From contig JAYOEY010000013.1 in assembly GCA_038116945.1 (NCBI GenBank), forward strand, positions 42,374-106,373: a stretch of 64,000 bases of DNA, in the 5' to 3' direction. Each line of letters starts with the position of its first letter. Position 1 is the stretch's first letter. This document shows positions 1-8,836 of the stretch, piece by piece. The position numbers and the translations under genes are program-made. A model generated the notes under the pieces. It searched no databases and was not told the origin of the DNA. It saw only the letters and a program-made list of their open reading frames with translations. Source of the stretch: JAYOEY01 sp038116945 (GTDB lineage Bacteria > Pseudomonadota > Alphaproteobacteria > MPNO01 > UBA2964).

Positions 1-897
1 GGCGAGGTCGCGCCCGCCGATCCGGTACGGCACGCCCATGAAGGTATGGCTCGGCTCCGGGAAGGGCGGGTGATAGTTGTATTCGCCGATGGTCTTCGGG
101 CTGGCAATGTCGGCAATGTCGATGATGCGGACGCCCGCGTGCCAGCAGCCGGCGAACAGCCGGTCGCCCAGCCGCATCGCGTGATGCAGGCGGCATTCGT
201 TGCCCGCCCAGTGCGGCATCTCGCCGCCGGCGAGATGCTGGCCCGGCATGTGCCATCGCGAGACTTCGACCGGCCTCGACGGGTCGGAAATGTCGTAAAT
301 GACCAGGATATTGCCGACATAGCCTTCCATCTCGGTCGAGATGTAGGCGTAGTTTTCGTCCATATCGAACCGGTGGACGCCGATGCCGCCGGTCTTCTGG
401 TAGGCGATTTCCCTCGGCCTGGTCTTGTTGGATACGTCGTAGATCTTGAAGCCGCCGTTCTCGTAGGGCTCGATCTCCACATTTTCGAGTTTTGGAATAT
501 CCGTTTCCTTCAGCCCCAGCTTTTCGGCCAGTTCCGCGTGGGTCGGCTCGCGCCCGAGCAACTCCTGCAGCCGTGCCTTCATCGGGCCGAGCTGTTCGGC
601 CTTGCGTCCGATGCCGCGATTGTTGCGCTCGTGATTGACGATCATCACGTCGCCGATGACGCGCGCCTTGTGGCTGTGCGACGTCCGGTCTTCCAGCACG
701 ATTTCGGAAACGACCTTCGGATTGGCCGGGTCGGCGATGTCGACAATGGCGGTGCCGAGGCTGTCCTTGTTAGGCAGATAGCCGATATAGGCGTAATTGT
801 CCTTGATATAGACCTGCCCGGCTCCGCCGAGATCCAGATGGCCGATCCGTTTCGTTCGGCGGGCGACCGAGCCGCCATTCCGGTCCTGTGCAACCAT
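1..897 (-). CDS. LVIVD-repeat beta-propeller protein, C-terminus outside window
   Basis: The frame stays open from an ATG at 897 to the window edge (299 codons visible), so the C-terminus is missing. At least three LVIVD-type blades are visible: about residues 28-60 (YAYIGY then IVDIADPANP), 175-212 (YAYIST then LVIYDISDPSRP) and 243-272 (GVRIIDIADIASP). Residues 100-140 between blades form a charged helical insert. LVIVD proteins are usually exported beta-propellers of unknown function; no signal peptide is seen here, as the protein starts MVAQDRNGG. It diverges from the Gfo/Idh/MocA gene across 96 bp. Family assignment is good; function is unknown. Confidence 0.8.
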   Translation of the reverse strand, partial: MVAQDRNGGSVARRTKRIGHLDLGGAGQVYIKDNYAYIGYLPNKDSLGTAIVDIADPANPKVVSEIVLEDRTSHSHKARVIGDVMIVNHERNNRGIGRKAEQLGPMKARLQELLGREPTHAELAEKLGLKETDIPKLENVEIEPYENGGFKIYDVSNKTRPREIAYQKTGGIGVHRFDMDENYAYISTEMEGYVGNILVIYDISDPSRPVEVSRWHMPGQHLAGGEMPHWAGNECRLHHAMRLGDRLFAGCWHAGVRIIDIADIASPKTIGEYNYHPPFPEPSHTFMGVPYRIGGRDLA

Positions 898-993
898 GAT
901 GATTCCTGCTTGCGGATTTTGTCCTGAGAAAAGGCTAGGATATTCCCCATCGTATGACCAGTGCGGGAAGCCCGCCAGTTCAGGGAGAGCATC

Positions 994-1956
994 ATGTTCA
1001 CAATGGGAATCGTCGGGCTCGGTGCGTGGGGCAAGAAGATCGTTTCATCGGTGCAGGGAACCAGCGAAATCGTCACCTTCAAGTCGGCGGCGACGCGCAC
1101 CCCCGCCAACGCGCAGGAGTTTGCGGACGAAAACGGGATCGCGCTCGGCAGCGATATCGATGCGGTCATCAGGGATCCGGATATCGACGGCGTAGTGATC
1201 TGCTCGCCGGCGCATGATCATGTGGCGCAGGCGACGGCGGCGCTCAACGCGGGAAAACATGTGCAGGTCATCAAGCCTCTGTCGGTGACGAAGGCGGACG
1301 CGGAAACCCTGTTCGAGGTCGCCGATAAGAACGGTGTGACGCTGGCGGTGGCGTACGAGCGCTGCTTCCTGCCTGCGGCGGACGAATTCCGCAGGAGGGT
1401 CAAGTCGGGCGCGCTGGGCCAGATCGTCCATGTCGAGGGCGCATACTGCGCCGCCCGGTACCTCTCGATGAAGGACGGGTACTGGAAGACCGACAAGGCC
1501 ATCGCGCCGCCCGGCGCGCTGGCCGATCACATCCTTTACATGATGATCGAGCTGATCGGCCCGGTGGCGGAGCTGGAAGCGCACGGACGGAAGCAGGTGA
1601 TGGATTTCAGCGTGTCGGACACCTCGACCGTTCGCATGGTGTTCGAGGGCGGCGTCAGCGGGCTGCTGACCGCGATCGGCGTGACGCCGGCCTTCACGCG
1701 GCTGCATTTCTTCGGCACCGAGGGTGCGATGGAATTCCGTGGCGCGTGCCAGATCGAGTTCACGCCGGCAAAGGGCAAGAAGGAGATTATCGAGCTTCCC
1801 GATGTCGATCCGCTGACCGAGCAGACCGAGAGCTTCGCCCGCGCCATCCAGACCGGAGAGGCCTACCGTATCCCGCGCGATAACGCTATCGCCGGCGTTG
1901 CGGCCGTCGAGGCGATGGCGACATCGGCGGAAAAAGGCGCGGCGGTGATGCTGTAA
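994..1956 (+). CDS. Gfo/Idh/MocA-family NAD(P)-dependent oxidoreductase (copy 1)
   Basis: 320 aa. The N-terminal Rossmann fold carries GLGAWG at residues 8-13, followed by an alpha/beta catalytic domain of the Gfo/Idh/MocA type. The usual EKP signature reads IKP (residues 93-95). The ATG at 994 is preferred over an in-frame GTG at 961 because GGGAGAG sits just upstream and the Rossmann strand starts immediately. Relatives oxidise or reduce sugars, inositols or cyclic substrates; the substrate here is unknown. A clear paralogue lies at 60531-61484. The neighbours are a divergent LVIVD gene and a convergent ThDP enzyme 21 bp downstream. Confidence 0.88.
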   Translation: MFTMGIVGLGAWGKKIVSSVQGTSEIVTFKSAATRTPANAQEFADENGIALGSDIDAVIRDPDIDGVVICSPAHDHVAQATAALNAGKHVQVIKPLSVTKADAETLFEVADKNGVTLAVAYERCFLPAADEFRRRVKSGALGQIVHVEGAYCAARYLSMKDGYWKTDKAIAPPGALADHILYMMIELIGPVAELEAHGRKQVMDFSVSDTSTVRMVFEGGVSGLLTAIGVTPAFTRLHFFGTEGAMEFRGACQIEFTPAKGKKEIIELPDVDPLTEQTESFARAIQTGEAYRIPRDNAIAGVAAVEAMATSAEKGAAVML

Positions 1957-1977
1957 GCGGGAAGCCGGGAAGAGGGG

Positions 1978-3756
1978 TTACGGCCTCCACGGCTCCCCGA
2001 ATGCCGGTTCTGCATGTTTTATCGGCGGCAGTTGCCAGGTGCCGGTGGCGGGCGGACGCACGCCGGCATCGACATGGACGTCAAGCAGCACCGGTTTGCC
2101 GAGCCCGATCGCGTGTTCCAGCGCGCCGGCGAAATCCTCCGACTTCGCGACCGTGATTCCTTCGACCCCGGCGGCGCGCGCCCAGGCGGCGAAATCGGGG
2201 TTGTAGGGCTGGTTGTTGTCGCCGCCGTAAAACGCAGTTCCGATCTCGCGCCCGTCGAACAGGCCGATCTGGATGTCGCGGATCGCGCTCCACGAGAAAT
2301 TGTTCCACACCACCCAGACCGCCGGGATGTCGTACTCGACGGCGGTGCACAGCACGTGCGGCACCATGGTGAAGCCACCGTCGCCGCAGATCGCGACGCA
2401 GGGCCGGTCGGGGGCCGCCAGCTTGGCGCCGAGAATGCCGGCGGGCCCGAACCCCATGCCGGAGAAGCCCCAGGTATTGAGCATCGTCTGGGGCTGGCGG
2501 GCCTCCCAGAACTGCATGTACCAGTTGTGGTGCACCCCCGAATCGAGCGAGATGATGGCGTCGTCGGGAAGCACGGCGCGGCAGTCGGCGACCACGCGTT
2601 CGGGGCGAAGGGGCGATGTGTGGATGTCGAAATTCGGTGCGGTGAAGTCGTCCCATTCCTTGCGCCATCCCGCGATCCGGGCAAGCCACTCGGGCAGCCT
2701 GTCGCCCTGCGGCGCGTTCCGCGCGTCGAGTTCCGCGAGCGCCTGCCGCAGGAAGGTCCGCGCGTCGGCGAGGATGCCGAGGGTCGGTGGGTAGTTGCGC
2801 CCCAGCTCCTCGTGATCGACATCGACATGGATCAGGCCGGTGTGCGGGAAGTTCCATGAATAGCCGGGAATCCAGCTGGACGCCGACCGGTCGTCGAACC
2901 GCGCGCCGATGGCGATGACGAGGTCGGCATGACGGCCCGCCTGGTTGGCCGGGTAGACCCCGTTGCGGCCGATAAAGCCGAGCGACAGCGGATCCGCCAT
3001 CGGAATACATCCCATCCCGTTGGGAGACGAAATGACGGGAATCGAGAGCCTGCGCGCCAGCGCGGTGAGCTCTTCCGACGCTTCCGACAGGGTCACGCCG
3101 TGGCCGATAAACAGAACAGGGAGTTCGGCGGCCAGCATCATGTCGCAGGCGCGTGCGACATCGTCCGGCGCGGCCCCGCTGCGCCGCAGATTGTGTCCGC
3201 CAGACGGAGGCGGGATCTCCACGTCGGCTTCTTCCTGGAACAGGTTGAACGGCACGTCGAGATTCACCGGACCCGGCCGGCCGCTCAGCATCGCCGTCGT
3301 TGCCTGGCGCAGCGCCAGCGGCAGCATCTCGACCCGTGTCGGCTGAAAGCTCCGCTTGACCACCGGCCGGATGACGTTGGGGAAATCTGCCTGATGATGC
3401 CGGTTTATCTCCTGAAACGGCGAGCGGTTGAACTGCTGTGTCGGAACGTTGGCGGTGATGGCCAGCAGCGCCGAAGAATCGGTCTGCGCGACCGCCATTG
3501 CCATGATCAGGTTGGCCGAGCCCGGCCCGCAGGATGTCAGCGTCGCCGCCGGCTGGTGCTTCACGCGGAAATAGGCGTCGGCCATGTGGCCCGCGACCTG
3601 CTCGTGGCGCGGCGAAACGAGTTTTATTTTGTCTTTCCGGTCGTAGAGCGCGTCCAGCAGCCCTACGTTGCCGTGGCCGCAGATGCCGAAAATATAGGGG
3701 ATGTCCTCGGCGATCAGGAAATCCGCAATCAGCTCTCCGCCCTTCATCACCGTCAT
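1978..3756 (-). CDS. ThDP-dependent enzyme of the acetolactate synthase/decarboxylase superfamily (copy 1)
   Basis: 592 aa, the normal length for the family, with Pyr, central and PP domains in order. The cofactor-activating glutamate is present in PRHEQ (Glu52). The ThDP/Mg motif begins GDGG at residue 458 and ends at the Asn pair 485-486. The ATG at 3756 has GGAGAG upstream. Relatives include acetolactate synthase, oxalyl-CoA, phenylpyruvate and sulfopyruvate decarboxylases. No acetolactate synthase small subunit lies nearby, so a catabolic 2-oxoacid lyase role is more likely than branched-chain biosynthesis. It is divergent from the TctAB transporter across a palindrome-rich 149-bp region, suggesting shared control with carboxylate import (inference). 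Confidence 0.88.
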   Translation of the reverse strand: MTVMKGGELIADFLIAEDIPYIFGICGHGNVGLLDALYDRKDKIKLVSPRHEQVAGHMADAYFRVKHQPAATLTSCGPGSANLIMAMAVAQTDSSALLAITANVPTQQFNRSPFQEINRHHQADFPNVIRPVVKRSFQPTRVEMLPLALRQATTAMLSGRPGPVNLDVPFNLFQEEADVEIPPPSGGHNLRRSGAAPDDVARACDMMLAAELPVLFIGHGVTLSEASEELTALARRLSIPVISSPNGMGCIPMADPLSLGFIGRNGVYPANQAGRHADLVIAIGARFDDRSASSWIPGYSWNFPHTGLIHVDVDHEELGRNYPPTLGILADARTFLRQALAELDARNAPQGDRLPEWLARIAGWRKEWDDFTAPNFDIHTSPLRPERVVADCRAVLPDDAIISLDSGVHHNWYMQFWEARQPQTMLNTWGFSGMGFGPAGILGAKLAAPDRPCVAICGDGGFTMVPHVLCTAVEYDIPAVWVVWNNFSWSAIRDIQIGLFDGREIGTAFYGGDNNQPYNPDFAAWARAAGVEGITVAKSEDFAGALEHAIGLGKPVLLDVHVDAGVRPPATGTWQLPPIKHAEPAFGEPWRP

Positions 3757-3811
3757 GTTGCTCTCCGCATCGGTTCGTGGCCCACACTATGGGTGAGGAG
3801 CCAGAGGGGAT

Positions 3812-3878
3812 CAAACGGGCGTTTGGGTGCGGCAGCCCGGTTTCGTAGAGCGGAATTCCGCGCTAGTCTCTGCGAAAC
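3812..3878. promoter_or_regulatory. Nested palindromes between the ThDP gene and tctA
   Basis: The divergent region holds three inverted repeats: CAAACG-GG-CGTTTG (3812-3825), the perfect 12-bp palindrome GCGGAATTCCGC (3850-3861), and an enclosing pair GTTTCGTAGAG (3840-3850) / CTCTGCGAAAC (3868-3878) matching at 10 of 11 positions. Such symmetry upstream of two divergent catabolic genes is what operators for dimeric regulators look like. No regulator is encoded nearby, so the binding protein is unknown. Confidence 0.4.
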
Positions 3879-3905
3879 AACGATTGGGGAGGCCTCGTAA
3901 GGGGC

Positions 3906-5438
3906 ATGTTCGAAGCGATCATCGAGTCGGCAAACGCGCTAAGCACCGCGTCGCTGCATTTCCTGCATTTCAACGCGCTCGCCTATCTCGTGATGGGCAC
4001 CTGTATCGGGCTGCTGTTCGGCGCAATCCCCGGGCTCGGCGGCACTACGGCGCTGGCGCTGATCATTCCGCTGACTTTCGGCATGGAGGAAGCCAACGCC
4101 ATCATGCTGATGGGGGGCTCGATGGCGGCAACGTCGACCGGCGGGTCGGTCAGCGCGATCCTGCTGAATACGCCCGGCATCGCGCCCAACGCTGCGACGA
4201 CCTTCGACGGGTTTCCGCTCGCCCAGCAGGGCAGGGCGGGCGAAGCGATCGGCGCCGGCGCCACCGCGTCCGCCATGGGCGGGCTGATCGGCGTCTTTAC
4301 CCTGCTCGCCGTTATTCCCATCGCCAAGGCGATCGTGCTCCTGTTCGGACCGCCGGAACTGTTCCTGCTGGCGATTTTCGGGCTGTGCGCGATCGGCGTG
4401 TCTACCGGCGATCGCGTGCTGCAGGCGCTGATCGCGGCGGTGTTCGGATTTGTCTGCGCGTTCGTCGGCTTCGACTATGTGTCGGGAATCATCCGCTATA
4501 CCTACGGCGTCGATGCGCTTTATGACGGGATCAAGCTGGTGCCGGCGCTGATCGGGCTGTTCGCGATTTCCCAGATGATCGACCTTGCGGTCAAGGGCGG
4601 CAGCATTGCCGGCGATACCTCCGCGCTGGATACCAAGATCCAGAGGGTCAGCGACGGCGTCAAAGCCGTGTTCCGCAACTGGACGACCATGCTGGGCGGT
4701 TCCGCCATCGGCACCTTTATTGGCGCGGTGCCGGGCGTCGGCGGCACGGTGGCGGCGTTTCTCAGCTATTCGACGCAGGTCCAGCGCGATTCGAATCCCG
4801 ACGTGCCTTACGGGCGGGGCAACATCAAGGGCGTGATCGCGCCTGAATCCGCGAACAACGCCAAGGATGGCGGATCGCTGATCCCGACGCTCGCCTTCGG
4901 CATTCCCGGCAGCGCGGAAACCGCCGTGTTTCTCGGCGCGATGATCCTGCACGGGCTGGAGCCCGGCCCGACCCTGCTACAGGAACATACCGACGAGATC
5001 TATACGCTGATTCTGTCGCTTACCATTGCCTGCGTGGTGGCGACCCTGATCGTTCTCGTTCTGGCGAGGCCGATGGCCTATCTGACGCTGGTCGATGCCC
5101 ATGTGCTGGCGCCGATCGTCACGGTCGTCGCGCTGATCGGCGCCTATGCGCTGAACGGAGAGTTCGGCGACGTCGTCGTGGCGCTGGCGTTCTCGATCAT
5201 CGGCTATCTGATGATCCGCTTTCAGTATCCGCGCATTACCTTCACAATCGCGCTGGTGCTGGGAGAGGTGACGGAGCGCAGCTTCTTTCAGGCGATGGGC
5301 GTCTCCGACGGAAGCTGGGCCATTTTCGCCGAAGGGGTCCCCGCTGTTTCGCTGATCGCGCTGATCGTCATCAGCCTGATGATCCCGTCCTTTCGGGGCT
5401 GGCTGCGGAAACGCAAGGGGTCGGAGGGCGCGGCATGA
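3906..5438 (+). CDS. tctA: Tripartite tricarboxylate transporter large permease, TctA family
   Basis: 510 aa, the usual TctA length, and highly hydrophobic with about 11-12 predicted membrane segments. It carries the glycine-rich early motif (FGAIPGLGGTTAL) and its second-half counterpart around AVPGVGGTVAAF and AFGIPGSAETAVF, the internal duplication seen in TctA. It forms the inner-membrane channel of a Na+ or H+ coupled, binding-protein-dependent carboxylate importer. GGGGAGG lies 13 nt before the ATG. The stop overlaps the tctB start by 4 nt (ATGA), so translational coupling is likely. It is the only TctA in the window although three TctC-type binding proteins are present. Confidence 0.93.
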   Translation: MFEAIIESANALSTASLHFLHFNALAYLVMGTCIGLLFGAIPGLGGTTALALIIPLTFGMEEANAIMLMGGSMAATSTGGSVSAILLNTPGIAPNAATTFDGFPLAQQGRAGEAIGAGATASAMGGLIGVFTLLAVIPIAKAIVLLFGPPELFLLAIFGLCAIGVSTGDRVLQALIAAVFGFVCAFVGFDYVSGIIRYTYGVDALYDGIKLVPALIGLFAISQMIDLAVKGGSIAGDTSALDTKIQRVSDGVKAVFRNWTTMLGGSAIGTFIGAVPGVGGTVAAFLSYSTQVQRDSNPDVPYGRGNIKGVIAPESANNAKDGGSLIPTLAFGIPGSAETAVFLGAMILHGLEPGPTLLQEHTDEIYTLILSLTIACVVATLIVLVLARPMAYLTLVDAHVLAPIVTVVALIGAYALNGEFGDVVVALAFSIIGYLMIRFQYPRITFTIALVLGEVTERSFFQAMGVSDGSWAIFAEGVPAVSLIALIVISLMIPSFRGWLRKRKGSEGAA

Positions 5439-6085
5439 GCGGCAGGGCGATGCCGGCGACCAGCCTGGTCGGCTGGGCGATATTCGCGGCCTGCTGTGTC
5501 GCGTTCGGTTTCCTGTCGGGCGGCAAGCCGTCGCTCTGGGTGCTGGCCGTGCCGGCGGCGCTCGGCTGGCTCGCGGTTCTGATCGCCGCGCGTCCGATGG
5601 TCGCGGCAGACCGGCGGGCGGCGCTTAACTTTGCGCTCGGCGTGCTCGCCCTGATGATTTTCTTCGTTCACCAGACCTACGGCTATACCGGCAAGGTCCG
5701 GAATTTTCCGCTGATCGTCGGCTATGTCGGCATCGTCTTCTGTCTTCTCGACATTATCAGCCTGACCGGCCACGCCGTGGGCGGCGCGATCACCAAATTC
5801 TTCGGCAGCCAGATCGACGAGGCAGAGGCGGGCGGGCGGTCCGTCCGGCGGGAGTTCATCGTTTTCGGGGCGATGATCGGCTGCGTGCTCGGCATCTGGC
5901 TGTTCGGGTTCCTGGTGTTCTCCCCGGTTTTCGTCATTGCCTGGATGATGGTGGGCGGAAAAACCCTCAAGCAGTCCGTATACGGAGGGCTGTTTACGCT
6001 TGTTTTCATCTATCTGCTGTTCGAACTTGCCTTCAAGTACGAGCTGTTTCGCGGGGTTCTCTTCCTCTGGCTGATGGACTCATAG
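5435..6085 (+). CDS. tctB: Tripartite tricarboxylate transporter small permease, TctB family
   Basis: 216 aa with four main hydrophobic segments, typical of TctB (usually 150-220 aa). The middle carries a cytosolic loop (about residues 118-145) rich in charged residues. The start codon overlaps the end of tctA. TctB is the small membrane partner of TctA in the carboxylate importer. A 98-bp spacer separates it from the binding-protein gene. Confidence 0.88.
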   Translation: MSGRAMPATSLVGWAIFAACCVAFGFLSGGKPSLWVLAVPAALGWLAVLIAARPMVAADRRAALNFALGVLALMIFFVHQTYGYTGKVRNFPLIVGYVGIVFCLLDIISLTGHAVGGAITKFFGSQIDEAEAGGRSVRREFIVFGAMIGCVLGIWLFGFLVFSPVFVIAWMMVGGKTLKQSVYGGLFTLVFIYLLFELAFKYELFRGVLFLWLMDS

Positions 6086-6183
6086 GGCCGGACCGCGATA
6101 TCGTCGTCCCTGAGTCCGGGGCAAAGCCGGCCCGGGGCGCAGAATCGAATACAGAAAACGTGATTACGAAAGGGAGAAATTAC

Positions 6184-7137
6184 ATGATCCGGAAATCCTT
6201 GATCGGCGTTGCCGCGCTTGGCGCGGCGGCGGCGCTTTCGCAGGGGGCGCAGGCGGCGTTCCCCGAAAAGAACATCACCTTCATCATCCCCTATGCGCCG
6301 GGCGGCGGGTTCGACACGTTCGTCCGCAAGATCGCGCCGGAGATGGAAAAGCACCTGCCCAAGGGGATCAGCGTCATTCCGAAGAATGTCGACGGCGCCG
6401 GCGGGCGCAAGGCGCTCAACGATCTGTGGCGCGCCAAGCCCAACGGCTACACCATCGCGATCTTCAACATGCCGGGCATGCTGCTCGACAAGATCGTCGG
6501 CAAGAAGACGCGCTATCAGATCGAGAAGTTCGAATGGCTGAGCCAGCTTGCCGTTTCGCCCTACACGCTGGCGGTCAACGCCAAGGGACCGTACACCTCG
6601 ATCGAGGCGCTCAAGAAGGCCAAGGCCATCAAGTATCCGGTGACCAGCCCGGCCTCGACGGCGGCGGTCGCGGGCAAGATCCTGGGCGCGGCGCTGGGCA
6701 TGGATTTCAAGATGCTGCCCGGCTACAAGGGCTCGTCCAAGACATCCCTCAGCATCATCCGCGGCGACACCCACATTTCGCTTTTCGCCAATCGCCAGTA
6801 TGCCAAGTACGCCAAGGGCGGCGACCTGAAGGCGGTGCTGTCGCTGGAAGACAAGAGCCCGTGGCCGGGCGTTCCCACGGTCGGCGATATCGGCCATCCC
6901 GAACTGACGGCGCTGGCGACCGAACGCATCGTCGGTACCGCGCCCGGCACGCCGAAGGCGATCGTCAAGGTGCTTGAGAACGCCATCGTCAAGGGCGGCA
7001 ACGAACCGTCGATCCAGGCATGGTCCAAGAAGGGCAAGCGGGGTCTTAACCCGACCAGCGCGGCGGATACCGCCAAGCGGGTCACTCACCTGATCGAGTT
7101 CTATTCGAAGTTCAAATCGGTTCTCGCGGCCAAGTAG
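6184..7137 (+). CDS. tctC: Tripartite tricarboxylate transporter periplasmic binding protein, TctC/Bug family
   Basis: 317 aa with a clear signal peptide (MIRKSLIGVAAL...AQA, cleavage near residue 22) and the Bug-family entry (PEKNITFIIPYAPGGGFD). It captures a carboxylate in the periplasm and delivers it to TctAB. The ATG at 6184 is chosen over an in-frame GTG at 6160 because AAAGGGAG lies at the right distance and the signal peptide begins there. It ends the tctABC operon and is followed by an intrinsic terminator. The ligand cannot be named. Confidence 0.9.
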   Translation: MIRKSLIGVAALGAAAALSQGAQAAFPEKNITFIIPYAPGGGFDTFVRKIAPEMEKHLPKGISVIPKNVDGAGGRKALNDLWRAKPNGYTIAIFNMPGMLLDKIVGKKTRYQIEKFEWLSQLAVSPYTLAVNAKGPYTSIEALKKAKAIKYPVTSPASTAAVAGKILGAALGMDFKMLPGYKGSSKTSLSIIRGDTHISLFANRQYAKYAKGGDLKAVLSLEDKSPWPGVPTVGDIGHPELTALATERIVGTAPGTPKAIVKVLENAIVKGGNEPSIQAWSKKGKRGLNPTSAADTAKRVTHLIEFYSKFKSVLAAK

Positions 7138-7161
7138 CCCGGGGCCCACATCGCCTTCGAG

Positions 7162-7193
7162 AAGGGCGTCCCCTCGCGGGACGCCCTTTTTTT
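7162..7193 (+). terminator. Rho-independent terminator of the tctABC operon
   Basis: A perfect 11-bp stem, AAGGGCGTCCC (7162-7172) with GGGACGCCCTT (7178-7188), closes a 5-nt loop. The final stem T residues run into a seven-T tract ending at 7193. It lies 25 nt after the tctC stop, a textbook position. Confidence 0.92.
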
Positions 7194-7255
7194 GCGCTAC
7201 GCTCGGGCTGCCCACCTTATTATCGAGGCTTCGCCCCCACGGAGAGCTGAAAAAC

Positions 7256-8824
7256 ATGACGTCATTCGAACAGTTCGCGCTTCCGGCTGTTGGCTGGCTC
7301 GCTTTCACGATCGTCTGTCTGATCGTCGTCTTCCTGCTGGCGGTCAGCGTGATTTTCGTCATCGATGCCAGCCAGACCCGGGATGCCATACGGTTCAATT
7401 ATCCCGTGATCGGCCGGTTCCGCTCCCTGTTCATCTGGCTCGGCGAATTCTTCCGCCAGTATTTTTTCGCGATGGACCGGGAGGAACTGCCTTTCAACCG
7501 GGCGGAAAGGGGCTGGATCGAACGCACCGCCGGCGGCGCGGACAACACGGTGGCGTTCGGATCGACCAAGAACCTGAGTCCCCAGGGCACGGCGATTTTC
7601 GTCAACACGCCTTTTCCGGTCCTTGAAACCAATGCCGCCAGGACGCAGCCGGTGCGGGTCGGCCCCTATTGCCGGGTTCCGTATGATGCGCCCTCGTTCT
7701 TCAACATCTCCGGAATGAGCTTCGGCGCGCTATCCGCGCCCGCGATCCAGGCGCTGTCGCACGGCGCCAGAATGGCGAACTGCTGGCTCAATACGGGCGA
7801 AGGGGGGCTGTCCTCCTATCACCTCGAAGGTGGCTGCGACATCGTCTTCCAGATCGGTACCGCCAAGTACGGGGTCCGCGATGAAGAGGGACGCCTGAGC
7901 GACGACAAGCTTCGGGAACTCGCCGGCCACGATCAGGTCCGGATGTTCGAAATCAAGCTCAGCCAGGGGGCGAAGCCCGGCAAGGGCGGCATTTTGCCCG
8001 CCGTAAAGGTCTCGCCCGAAATCGCCGCGACGCGCGGAATTCCCGGCGGCGCGGATTCGATCTCACCCAACCGCCACCCGGAAATCGAATCGATCGGCGA
8101 CCTGCTCGACATGATTGCCCATGTCCGCGACGTCACCGGCAAGCCGACGGGCTTCAAGGCGGTCGTCGGCAGCCATGACTGGCTGATTACGCTGTGCGAG
8201 GAAATTCGTAAAAGGGGCATCGAGAGCGCGCCCGACTTTATAACCGTCGACAGCGGGGATGGCGGCACGGCAGCGGCGCCGATGCCGCTGATCGACAATG
8301 TCGGCATGCTGATCCGCGAGTCTCTGATCATCGTTGCCGACATCCTCCGGGCGCACGGGTTGAGAGAACGCGTTCCCATCGTCGCTTCGGGCAAGCTGGT
8401 CCTGCCATCGAACGTGGCCTGGGCGCTCGCCGCCGGGGCGACTTTCGTCAACAGCGCGCGCGGCTTCATGTTTTCGCTCGGCTGCATCCAGGCCATGAAG
8501 TGCAACAGGAACACCTGTCCCACAGGCATCACGACCCACGATCCGCGGCTGCAGCGCGGCCTCGATCCGGAGGACAAGGCCGTGAAGGTCGCGAATTACT
8601 GCGCCGGGCTGGTCCACGAGGTCGAAACCATCGCCCACAGCTGCGGCGCCGCCGAGCCGAGAGGGCTGCGGCGCGGCCATGTGCGGATCGTCCAGCAGAA
8701 CGGGGAGACGGAGCTGCTCAATGTGCTGCACCCGTGGCCCCTAACGCCGGCTGAATTGCGGTCGCTCTACCGGCAGCCGCCGCCCGTGCCGCCGGAAAGC
8801 GGCACCGTCCCCGGACAGGGCTGA
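7256..8824 (+). CDS. FMN-binding glutamate-synthase-family protein, membrane anchored
   Basis: 522 aa. An N-terminal hydrophobic anchor (about residues 12-37) precedes a GltB2-type TIM barrel, the FMN/iron-sulfur synthase domain. A cysteine cluster with C-x5-C-x4-C spacing (CIQAMKC then NRNTC, PTG) matches the 3Fe-4S ligands of glutamate synthase. The glutaminase domain is absent, so this is the stand-alone family seen in many bacteria and archaea, whose substrate is unsettled. The ATG at 7256 fits; GGAGAG lies upstream. It is transcribed alone after the tctC terminator. Confidence 0.87.
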   Translation: MTSFEQFALPAVGWLAFTIVCLIVVFLLAVSVIFVIDASQTRDAIRFNYPVIGRFRSLFIWLGEFFRQYFFAMDREELPFNRAERGWIERTAGGADNTVAFGSTKNLSPQGTAIFVNTPFPVLETNAARTQPVRVGPYCRVPYDAPSFFNISGMSFGALSAPAIQALSHGARMANCWLNTGEGGLSSYHLEGGCDIVFQIGTAKYGVRDEEGRLSDDKLRELAGHDQVRMFEIKLSQGAKPGKGGILPAVKVSPEIAATRGIPGGADSISPNRHPEIESIGDLLDMIAHVRDVTGKPTGFKAVVGSHDWLITLCEEIRKRGIESAPDFITVDSGDGGTAAAPMPLIDNVGMLIRESLIIVADILRAHGLRERVPIVASGKLVLPSNVAWALAAGATFVNSARGFMFSLGCIQAMKCNRNTCPTGITTHDPRLQRGLDPEDKAVKVANYCAGLVHEVETIAHSCGAAEPRGLRRGHVRIVQQNGETELLNVLHPWPLTPAELRSLYRQPPPVPPESGTVPGQG

Positions 8825-8836
8825 CCTGACGCAGGA

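Noticed and set aside
46..927. 293-codon plus-strand open frame at the window start
   Set aside because: Antisense to the LVIVD-repeat gene, whose reading frame shows the repeats clearly.
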